This document shows, one piece after another, positions 33,894 through 44,693 of a DNA stretch of 64,000 nt (position 1 is the first letter of the stretch; every line of letters starts with the position of its first letter). The stretch is from positions 21,646,479 to 21,710,478 of the forward strand of contig NC_135243.1 in the NCBI RefSeq assembly GCF_947623445.1, read 5' to 3'. Source of the DNA: Clavelina lepadiformis. Taxonomy: Eukaryota; Chordata; Ascidiacea; Aplousobranchia; Clavelinidae. The notes beneath the pieces are model-generated. The model worked only from the letters and a program-made list of their open reading frames with translations. It had not been told where the DNA came from and did not search any database. The translations under genes and the position numbers were made by a program.

Positions 33894-34434
33894 ATGAATT
33901 TTACTCTGCTTTTGATCCTGGCCGTCTTTTGTTCGCAGTGTTGCACCAGCGATGCCTTTAGTTGGTTGGTAAGTATATGAAGTTGATTATAACGCATTAA
34001 CGAAACCTTAGTGACTTGATTAAGAATGACGTCTGCTACCATTGATATTACGCGTTGTTAATAAACGAAATCTTGTTTAGTCCAGAAGCAGGTTCAATTC
34101 CAAAAGAAAAGAACTGGAGCAGAAAGTCCAAGACATTCGACAAGAAATAACAAAGAAGACCGAACAACTTTGCGAAGTTTACAGAACTATCGACGACCGC
34201 CGACATCATGTAAACGACCTGGAGCGGAGAGTCAACAGAAACAAGATTAAAATTTTCGAACACAGCCAAGAAATCAAATACCTCTTAGCAAGAAAGAGCG
34301 AGGTGATTGCATCGAGTGGCGAAGGACCTACAGTTGGAGAAATGTATGATCGTGCTGTTGAGAGAGCGAAAAAATTGTCAAAGGTCAAAGAGTGCGTTAT
34401 AAATGGAAATACTTTTGATTGCTTGAATGCATAG
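33894..34434 (+). CDS. Small secreted coiled-coil protein 3
   Basis: Exons 33894-33968 and 34081-34434; 142 aa. The signal peptide is MNFTLLLILAVFCSQCCTSDA. The first exon has 25 codons and ends in phase 0, exactly as in protein 2. The mature chain opens SRSRFNSKRKELEQKVQDI and is almost wholly charged helix. It ends KECVINGNTFDCLNA, matching the Cys-x9-Cys-Leu tail of protein 2. AATAAA follows the stop at 34437-34442. The shared exon layout and junction motif (S-x(1,2)-F-x2-K) mark a tandem family. No known domain is recognised. Confidence 0.82.
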
Positions 34435-35432
34435 ACAATAAATTGGTGGTGACCTGATGTGACGTTCGATTTGATTACGTTATAAGTGACGTGCGACAAG
34501 TGATTTGAAATAAAATAAAATACTTAAAACAATGAAACCTTTGACACATTAACAATGAAACCCTTTTATTAAATTTACAAACCCGAATATTGACCAAGTC
34601 ATTGAGTAACTTTGAAAAAGTTTTTTGAAGTAAGTGAGGTGTAAGAATTCAAAATATGGTGAAAATTTTGCGCCAGCCACGTAATGAGATTACTTTCATT
34701 TGTGAAACTGGATTGTTTACATGTTGCACACATTGGATTTTAACGGCATCAAAATATTTTGGATTTCTTGCTGTAAAATGTGAAGTATTTCATGTTAGGA
34801 ATGAACAAAATTATACGAGTCATTGCTTAAAAAACATTAAAATACTCACCTATGCATGTTATGACAAGTGGTCCTAAGCAATTCTGTGTAACCATCGTTG
34901 CATATGCTAATGTGCAACATAACACCGACTAAGAAGCTTCAAACATGTAAAAATTTCACACGTGTTTAAAAACTGGAAGAAAGGTTTTAGAAGAGACAAA
35001 AAGATAACAATCATACATAGCTTCAATGATCCACGCATAAATGTCATTCAATTCGTGGCGCTCTGTATTGCGTTTCACCAGTGCAATCGTGGGTTCCTTT
35101 TAAAGGGTTAATAAGAAGGAATGAGTAATAGTGTAAAAATAAAGCAATATAACTACTATAATATACAGCATAGTACTGTAATTTAGGTTTTCAGTGAATT
35201 TTAGTAAAATATATCACTTACAAACATTTTGTTAACTTCTTATACGAGACCAATAAACCATTACTTAGCATTGTCTTCAAAATACCTTACCACGTAAATT
35301 TAAGTGCTTTGAAATTACTAGTTGGAAAGAAGATTACTAGTTTGAAATAGTTGCAACTATCTGCGTCGTCTGTATGTACTTACCAGCGATCTACGTATAG
35401 TTCTCTTTGCAATTTGTTTGCAAATTTCAGGG

Positions 35433-35635
35433 TCATCAAATTCACGTGTTCAAAAAGTCTGTGGTTGGAATACTGTTGGAAAATTGTCCAGTGTCGTGAT
35501 GAAACGCGAATCAAAGAAACATATTGCGATTTAATACAAAGCACAGTTCCAGAAGAAGAGTGTTTATTGTCAAACAATAGTTATCATTTTGTGAAATTGA
35601 CAATCACTGGGTTCCCAGCTAACGTTTGGTTTTGA
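35433..35635 (+). CDS. Possible orphan fibronectin-III-like exon
   Basis: After an AAATTTCAG acceptor the frame reads VIKFTCSKSLWLEYCWKIVQ, then ETYCDL, EEECLL and YHFVKLTITGFP. Spacing of Cys, Trp and alternating hydrophobics resembles an FN3 or cytokine-receptor D1 domain. I found no partner exons or signal peptide nearby, so this could be chance or a relic. Confidence 0.25.
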
Positions 35636-36658
35636 ACTTTAAAACTTTCTCAAAGTGAAAATATACTATTTTATGTTATAAAATTTTTTTAATGAAAAAT
35701 GTGACTTCAAATCGGCAAGAGGCAACATTTTAATGAATATCATTCACGCAGAAACGTCATTCACACAGAAACGCTTTACAAACTACTCGAGTAAGATAAG
35801 TGTTCAGTTCCAGCTACTATGATGATGTTTTCTTTGCATGTGACAATTTGCAATTAAGAAAATAGAATGAAGTGTCACTCAGACGTTCTATTCTAAAGCG
35901 CAAGTTTCTACAAACATTAACGTCACCAACTTAATTGATGCTGATACAGTGTTTGGTTAAGCGGTGTGATTTCAACATAATAGGAGCCGGAATTCGCAAT
36001 CAAGTTTAGCTTGATACACAATACACACTTCACAAGTAAAACACCTTTGTCTGCCAATAACTGTCCTTTAACACCGCATATACCTTCCCAGAGCAGGGCT
36101 TTGAAAACATTAATTATTCCAATAACTTGCTAAGTTGACAAACTATGATTTACAAGCACCATAAAACTAACTTTTGCATTTATCATTCCTAATTGATGAT
36201 CTCCACTCTCCAATAACCACATTACTGTATTTAGCCTACCAAGTCCAACAAAAAAATTTTACTTGGTTTTTGGTAGAAATGTTATCATATGTAAGGGAAG
36301 TATAAATAATGACATATGATAAAATAATAAACACGTATAACAACATACATAATACAAAGATTATAAATACGTATAAAACGTTTCATATCCATACGCAGTA
36401 CGAGTACCCACAACGCTTTATAATAACTTTGCACATATTTAAGTATCTTGTTGTTGCTCTTGGACACTTCAGAGGAAAAGTGGATGCTGCATGGAACTTT
36501 TGACAACCGAACAGCATAACATCGCTATAATCTTAACACTCAAAGATAACACGAAAAGACAAGAGGTCAGGCGTTGGAACCTAGAGGAAATGTTATCATG
36601 GATGTTATTATAATTACAACACGATGCACGTAATGTTTTAACAACCTCACACAAAACT

Positions 36659-36665
36659 ATAAAGC
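36659..36665 (+). promoter_or_regulatory. TATA box of large secreted-protein gene
   Basis: TATAAAG lies 70 bp before the start codon at 36735, implying a short leader. Confidence 0.55.
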
Positions 36666-36734
36666 CAGAGAGGTTTGCTTTGAAATCGGTCATTGCTTGA
36701 CGATCGTCAACTAAAATAGAGCTGATATAGAAGC

Positions 36735-39700
36735 ATGAAGTTAATCTTAGTTTTACTGGCTTGTGCAGCAGTAAGTATAAACGCAAGCAACTTTTCTTAA
36801 CAAATCTATAACTAGGTTTTGCATATCGCTATAAGGGTTGAAGTTATAGTAAATCTGTTTGAATTGTTAGCTATAAATGCTATTGGATATTTAATTAAAA
36901 TTATTTCACTTGCTGTTTGACTCATTGAGGCATATAGACAATATTGATACTTGGACGAATTACTTTGCTTCCAGGTCACAAATGCCTACTCCTATAGCTA
37001 CTGGTGTGCACACAACTTCAACATCCATCCATCATCCTATTGTCTGCATTACAACGTACGTTTTAACCGTGCCTGGTGTTCGTCCTATTTCTACTCCAAC
37101 ATCTTGAAAGTTTATCCCGGAGAAGGATGTGGGAAGAAAGGATGGAAAGGTGGGTGGTGGTTTGATGAACATTGCTGCACATTGTTGTTCTGCTTTACCT
37201 CGTGTTCTTGGTGTGAAAAATTATTAGAAAGAAACTTTTGGAAGCTTTAATATGAGCACTAAATTACTTGACCGAGGTTAAGAACGTTGTAGGCCTAATA
37301 TTGTATCAAAATTTATCAAATGTTTCTATCAAATCATTTGTAGAAAAGTCTGTGTCCGACATCACCAACGAAATGAGCACACTCTTGAAATCAGAATTAA
37401 ATAAGATAACCAAGAAACTCAACGATGCAAAAACTATTTGGCTCAATAACGTCATTTCTGTTCATGGCCAATTTTCCACTGAATTTGAGAGATATATTAC
37501 CATCTACTATAAGGCTTTGTAAGTGTAACTATAAGTTATTTACAGTAAAGTGACATCAAATAATGGCTATTGGAGTAAAGAAACAGTAAATCATTCACAA
37601 AGTGTACAACGTTTCCCAAACTGGTTTGCAGGATCTCAACACCCAACGCTGATAAGGCAGGGTTGATTGCAGAGAGAAATAGAAAGATTGCTGAATACAA
37701 ACAGAAGCTTCAGGATCTCAGGAACACTGCTCTTGCTGAATACAGCAAAGCCATAACAGCTAAAATCAATCTTATCCTCCAGTATCACCAAAAACTAGTA
37801 AAGGGGTGAGTCTAGTTGCTGTATTTGTGTTGTTTGCAATCCTTATTCAGGTATAACAAACAGTTAATTTTTGCTTTACTCTAAAGAGCTACTGATTGCT
37901 TGAACACCCGCAATCAAAAACTCCAAGAATTTCAAATGAAGATTGTTGAAATGTCCAAACAGAAAGTGCACAAGTTTCTCGTTGAAAAGTTGGCCTTAGC
38001 TGCAAAGAATGTCCAGGCTTACAAAGCTTCCTTGACGAAACTTTTTGGTCCGTTTAGCAGCATTGGATTTGTCGTGTCACAGATTACAGCTATTTCCAAC
38101 TCTTTTGACGTTGTTTTTGCAGGAACGAACAAAAACTGGTACCAAGCTTGGAAGGTCGCGGATGTTGTCGGTCAATATAACTCGCAAGAAAAATCCAAAG
38201 TTCTCTCAGAGATGGCCAAATACTTCCTCCACTTGCTCAAGCATTATGCAAGAGTTTACCAAAACTACGTCTGTTCCTATCGCTGCTACATGTCTACTGG
38301 ACATTTCAACTATTACAGTCACCATTATCGAAGGTATTATAGAATAATATATAACTAAAGAGATGTTTTTAAGTTGTATCCACTATTACAGATTCTAATC
38401 TAAAGTTAACATTGCAGCTATGTTTCATCAACTCCGTTTAAGAGTGCCTATGGCCCTAGAAGATACTGCTTAAGTGGATTCAGTTACAAGTATCACGGTT
38501 ATACCTACAAGAACTTGAAGACCTGTGACGTTAGTAAGTAGAACGAAGCAGCAGTTAATTAAAACCTAAAAATTGTTATGAATTGTCTGTTGTTTGTGAA
38601 AGATGCTGCTGTCGGTGATATCGGTGCCGTTGCTGCCCAATTGGTCAAAAAGCGAGATGAAGCGGTGAGGACACGGAATGCCGCGTTTGCAGAATGGAAG
38701 AAGAAGTGGGTTCGGTACCACGGGGAATACGTCACAAAATATGCCAAGATCCTCGAAGATAGACGCGCTTGGTACATCCGATACCTTCGCCAGGAATACA
38801 CCTGCAAGTACGTTTGAAAAACGCATGAATTGTCTGATATATGAAGGCAGTTTCACTTATAACATACATCATTTTGTGGCGAGGATCAAGCGATTTCAAT
38901 TTTAGCCTATTTGTAACGCCATAACCTTTATTTCAAGTGGCGTCATTAGTGCTGTCAACGAAGCAGAGGTCAAAAGAAAGTGCGACGAACTTAGAGCGGA
39001 AGCTGCAAGGTCGGTGGCAGAATATAAGGCAAGACTCGCCCAGAAACTTTCGGAAGCAGAGAAGCAATTCAATGAGAGGATTGCAGCTTTCAAGAAAAGC
39101 GTCGACGACCTCATTGTCAAGGCCAGGATTGCTTTCTCCGCCTGCACTACCAAGCGTGAAGCTGCCATCACCTGTTACAGGAAGCAGCTTCAAGCAAGAC
39201 ATCAAACCACTAGATCATACTTGAGCAAGAGGATAAACGATGTAAGATGTTGCGATGTGTGGAGAATAACTTTGTATCCAACAAAAGATTCTTTAACAAG
39301 TTTTAACTCCTTGCTTCATAACTAACCAATTTGCTTTTTAGGCCAAGACCGTTCATTATGCCAAATTTACAAAGATGATTGAGTATTACCACGGTTCCAG
39401 CTATACAAGCAATACAAACATTAAGTACATGATGAGCCAGTACAATTCCTGCTTGAATACTAAAGTAGATGCGATTATGAATGAATTCGACGCGGCTGGG
39501 AAGGAGAACATTGATGCCCTTGTCATGCATTACTCCTGCCATTACAAGTGCAGGGTATCGTCGTGTTATTTGCCTTCTTACCACTGCGGTAGCTACTTCA
39601 ATTGGAGAGTCCACTACCCAACTGAAAGCTGCTACTCCTTCCAGTACGGTTTGTACAGGTAAACAGTTGGCTTATAGTTAATTGCTGTAAAAATTAACCA

Positions 39701-39901
39701 AACAACTTTGAAATACCAATGTAGTTAATCGTACTAAAAACTGTTCAATTTTAATGAATGTTTTTTAAAAATCGATATTAGGGTTACTGATTTTTGAAAA
39801 TTATTATTAGCAATTTCACCTACAGTAATAATTATTTGATGTTAGTAGCATTAGTCTGAAATAACACACATATTTCTTTGTTTTGTAGGTCTCATTTCTG
39901 A
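36735..39901 (+). CDS. Large secreted Tyr/Cys-rich protein with helical repeats
   Basis: Exons 36735-36770, 36975-37149, 37344-37518, 37632-37805, 37887-38333, 38418-38533, 38603-38807, 38938-39241, 39342-39658 and 39889-39901 join in frame to 653 aa. A signal peptide (MKLILVLLACAAVTNA) is followed by a Tyr/Trp/Cys-rich block (17-70: YSYSYWCAHNF..WCSSYFY). Charged helical segments (72-300) follow, then a second Tyr/Cys block (about 305-372: YQNYVCSYRCYM, HFNYYSHHYR, KYHGYTYKNLKTC). Another helical stretch (376-600) with long Lys/Glu/Ala runs precedes a third Tyr/Cys block to the end (HYSCHYKCRVSSCYLPSYHC). AATAAA is at 39992. The alternation recalls secreted structural or adhesive proteins, but I recognise no family. 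The last exon adds three residues. Confidence 0.82.
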
Positions 39902-41350
39902 ACAAGAAGTGTGGGAATTGTTAGAGAATTGAACAAAATTGTTTAAAATCACGTGTTTGATGATAAACGTTTACGGTTTTTATTACCAATGAATAAATTT
40001 GAAGAAATGTGTTTACCTGGGTGGTTAGAAATAAATCAGAAGGATAAGATTTTGCATTGCACCATTTTTAAATGCAGAGACGCTATGATTAAACTCTCCG
40101 TTTCAACATACTTCGTTTTACACGATAACACAAATTTTCTGGAGTGTTTTTTATCCTACTGAGGCAAATGAGGCACTCGCCGTCGAACATTTCTGGAATT
40201 CAGGCATTAAAGATTGTTTTGTGCTGCGCTGTATACATTTAACAACATACCTACTTAACCGGAGGCTGACTTTACGTATTTGCCTCCGTAAAAAGTTTAC
40301 CTTGGCTACGGACTTGTCATCTATATATTGAGAGCATTGCTTTCATCTATTTCTTGTCTTGTGAATTTACGTATGGTCGTACACGTTGAAGTACTTTTAA
40401 GAGTCACCCTGTAATTGCCGTGGATATGTGCAAAATTTAAGGTACTCATGCTTGAGTTTCAAATTATGAGCTAAACTGCTCATTTGCATTTTTTTACAAT
40501 TTTTAGGTCAATGCCTGGTAAAAGTCGACAATTATTAAGAACCTTAACAAAGTATCGTAAAAACACATTAAATGCAGAAATGTTTCATCCTATGGCTTTG
40601 GCTTTCGCTTCGTATTAATACCAGTAAAATTTACCTACGAATTATTAAAACAACCCTTTGATGAGAGAACCGACTCTGGGCATTAGCCAGGAGGAAAAAT
40701 AGGGTGTTGTTATGGTCCAGCACTTCAATTATGCTAAGAAAAAAATGTATTACTAAGATGGATTGATTTCTGTTTTGACAAAATCCGTAATAACTTAGTC
40801 TAGTTTGTTTCTTGTTAGGAAATTTACAGGTTACTAATTTTCTGTGTAATTGTTTACACCAGTTATTATCCATTTTGGAAAATTCTAAAATTCCAATTTG
40901 TTTAAATCTATAGTGGAATTTTATAACGCTCCTAGGGAAGAGTAAAAAAATCAAAGTTGCTAAAAGACTTTCAATCAAGTAACAACAATATGAGATGTTG
41001 AGTTTTTTACTACAAAAAGTTCCTCTATAGACACATTATAAACTTTGTTTACTTAAAGACTTAGGTCTTTGAGTACCTCACATAGACATCGTTAATCTTT
41101 CCGATGTCTATGATACTTTATGATCGTACTTGGGAACTTCCCTAATAAGATAGCAACAAATAAAAATTTGCTTGCAATGAAAATTTTAGAAGTCAAGTCA
41201 AAGTCAAAGCCTAGTCTAGGGTTAATTGTGGTGATCTGGATAATTACTTTAACCTGAAATCCGGTAAACTTTAGAAAGAAGATAAATATAATTTCAGACT
41301 CTATGTAACCTGACTCTAATCAATGTAACCTGTTCCTAGGAATTTCAAAA
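39902..41350. other. Intergenic, no gene seen
   Basis: Between the secreted-protein gene and SLC25A19. The 115-codon minus frame at 40631-40978 shows no domain, splice context or start support. Confidence 0.55.
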
Positions 41351-43815
41351 ATGGTTGGATTTGATGATAAAAAAAATTTACAACTCTCCCAGACTTTCAT
41401 TGCTGGGTTTTTGAGTGGAATCATTACACGAGCATTAGTCTCACCGGTAGATGTTGTTAAAATAAGATTCCAGGTTTGTGAAATTGCCGATATTTAGCCT
41501 TATCTGTATGTTTTTTTAAGCCTATTAAGTGTGTTACTGACCTTGGCCAAAACTTTTTGGTTGAAACCATTATGCAATGTAAGTTTCTGTGCACCGGACA
41601 GCGTAATTTGCAAAGACTAATGTTCACCAGTAGACAACAAATAGTGTGCACCGGTATGCACCAGATGTCTCTGTTTTGAAATTACTTAGCTTACAAAGTA
41701 GCTTTTCTGACCCATTTTGTGCACCAGATAGCAACAATGTGCAACGGACATATCCGGGGCATAACGCTTTCTTTACATAGCCTACAGGGGTAGAGAACCT
41801 TAAGGTACCAGGCTGCAAGGGCTTTACCTCTTTCTATATTAATGTTGACTTGTATTTTCCGAGTACAGCATTAAGATTTGTCTTTGCAGTTACAACCAGA
41901 GAAATGGCGCAGTCAGCTGAAGTATAAGAGAATATTCCAAGCTACGAAGGTCATATACAAAGAAGAAGGATGGATGGCTTTCTGGAAAGGCCACATCCCT
42001 GCTCAATTTCTTTCAATGATATATGGTGGTGTTCAGGTATCAAAAACTGAACATGTTATTTACGGCATTTAACCAGTTCCCTACTTGTACTTTTATCTCG
42101 GCAATATTAGTATTAGTGATGTTGCATTTTTTATTTAAATGTTTTGCTGTTGTTGTCAAAAAGAACAAAAAAGTCTGGTTGCAATAAGAGGAGTTTTACG
42201 ATATATAACCCAGAACCTGATAAATACTTTTCTTTTCAGTTCACAACATTTCAGCAGTTAACAAAACTGGTTTATCAAATTTATCCATATCACCGTGATG
42301 ATCACACGACGAGGTCTGTGATCTTCTTCGGATGTGGGAGTCTGGCCGGGGCTGCAGCAACAATTGCTGCTCAGCCAGCTGATGTTTTAAGGACACGCTT
42401 TGCTGCACAAAAAGAGCCAGTGGTAAGACTCCTACCATGCTACAAAAACAATTAGTTAATCATGTAGAAAATTACTTAAATTAGTAATAGGTAAAAATTT
42501 TAGGTCTCCTTTACTTATGTTCTCCCACTTAAAGGCTTGAATGGAAAGGAGTTATGAGGTAACAGAAAAGAAATCAAGACATAATAATTTTTATACCCGA
42601 TTCTAATATGGGAGTGTAGAAGTAAAGGAGGCAAGAGTCATAAACATTATTCAGGGACATGTGTTGGACCAGAAAAAATTCACTCAAAATATTTCATCCA
42701 CTCTCTTTGTTTATCTTCTGAATAAAAACTTAGTGTAACCGCACATTATCTTTTTCTGACATCTAACTGTTAATTTTTCAAACTCAGGCTCATCGTAGTT
42801 ATACTCAAGCAGTCCAGCACATGTTAAAGAATGAAGGAGTTTTTAGTTTCTACAAGGGCCTCACTCCTGCCATTATACAAATAATCCCTTATTCAGGCCT
42901 TCAATTTGCCTCATACTCATTGCTTCAAGCTCTTTGGAGGAAAGGCGGTCTCCAAGAAGGTGCATTGTTGTGATGCAGACTGTTATTGCCTCAACAACAC
43001 ACTACTTTATGTGACCAGAATTAATGAATAAATTAAGGCTAGAATAAATAAGAAATTACTTTTCGTTGAATTAATTCTGGATCGTACCAATAAATAATGT
43101 ACCTGGTTTTATCTTCTACTGTAAATAAGGCTGTTTTTGGTTTGGTGATAATACAGAAATTTTTTCTACTAAAACTATGTTAACAACTGTCATTGTAAAA
43201 CCGCTCACACAAAGAAACTTACAAAATAACATGTTACCGTAACCTATAAATGTTGTCTGCGAGTTCCAACATTGAGAAACAAAACCGCTGTACGACAAGG
43301 CTTGACCAAAAAATAAATGGCATTAGATATTTACATTATATATATACATTATTACTTTAAATTATATTTATTTACTCAAGATATTTCATTCTCAGGTTCC
43401 ATATGCAACCTACTTTGTGGTGGAGGGGCTGGTGTTATTGGGAAAGCTCTTGTATATCCTCTCGATGTTACCAAAAAGAGATTACAGGTATCATTCCTAT
43501 AAAAACTGATTTTGCTTTGAGAAGCTTGCCTTTTTATCGTAAACTATCGATACTAACTAGACTGTTCGTGTTATTGTTACCAGCTTTAATCAGAAATGTT
43601 TTCTCCAGGTGCAGGGTTTCAATAAGGCTACGGTGAGCAAAGTTGTGTCTTATTCAAACTTTCGAAATTGCATACACATGATATGGAAGACGGAGGGTTT
43701 GCGAGGATTCTATAAGGGAGGAGCTGTATCTGTGATTAAAGCATGTACTTCTACTGGACTAGCCTTCTTCACTTATGAGTTGTTTGTTGAGCTTTTAAGT
43801 GCGAAGACGTTTTGA
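41351..43815 (+). CDS. SLC25A19: Mitochondrial thiamine pyrophosphate carrier
   Basis: Exons 41351-41473, 41890-42036, 42240-42422, 42788-42959, 43396-43487 and 43609-43815 join in frame to 307 aa, close to the usual 320. It is an SLC25 carrier of the mitochondrial inner membrane, exchanging cytosolic ThPP for matrix nucleotides. Three Solcar repeats are marked by PVDVVKIRF (32-40), [10 protein letters not shown] (135-144) and [11 protein letters not shown] (229-239), each P-x-D-x-x-(K/R). [14 protein letters not shown] before the third signature matches SLC25A19 orthologues particularly well. FYKG motifs and the C-terminal [10 protein letters not shown] helix are also kept. It converges tail-to-tail with IPO4, 0.9 kb away. 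Retention of intron 4 would end the protein at a TGA near 42973. Confidence 0.95.
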
Positions 43816-44693
43816 TTTGCCTGTTTAATCCATTAGCATCGCAATTGCACGCAATTCTGCTGAATATGGTACCAAATTGTATTACTCACTGTTATATTTG
43901 CATTTATACACAAATATTTAAATGCCTGCCATTTGCATTGAATTGAAATCTTGTCAACTAAAGTCCCACATTGTGTTATTTTGCATTAAATCGGTTCAGT
44001 CGATTCCTGCAAAACCATCTTTGTAATTAGAGCTAGCAAATCATGTCTGAATTTGCACAACTGCTGTAAACTGCTTTTTTTTCAACCAAGTTATCAAGTG
44101 CTCATTGAGATTATTTATTTGCCTAGTTTGCATAAACATTATTATGATGTCAAAATTACGCTTATGAAACGGTTTGTTTTCTAATAAAGGCGAGGCCTTG
44201 CTTATCAAATCAGCATTGCTAGACTGCAACTTTCCAGGCAAATATTTCACCAGAATATCACGGACTAATTCAGAAGCAGTTTAATTTAACCAAACCCGAC
44301 AATAACTTGATAACAACAATTCCCTAGACAGTGATGACATGCAAAAAAATACGCGACATACAAACAGCACATCTGGCAAGACAATAAACCAGCTAGCAGC
44401 AGGCAGTGTCAATTGCACTACAAGAATTCCTCTATGACTTGTATTCCACTTGGGCAATGTATCTTTGCGATAGGTCTAAATAATTATGATGCAATAAGGG
44501 CAGAAGAAACCCACGTATTGTTGGACATGGTTCCAACACGTGGGTTGAATTGGCCACAGTTGCATATTTGTCAATTATACATCAAACTTAGATTCACTGA
44601 GAAGATTGCGATAAGACCACGGTGCTCTTTGCAAATATAAGCACCAGTAAACATGCACACGCATAACAAGCTTTAAACTTTTTGTAGAAATAT
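43816..44693. other. Convergent intergenic region
   Basis: Holds the 3' ends of SLC25A19 (+) and IPO4 (-). Nothing else is supported. Confidence 0.6.

Noticed and set aside
40631..40978. 115-codon minus-strand frame
   Set aside because: AT-rich DNA with no domain or exon signals; length alone is not convincing.
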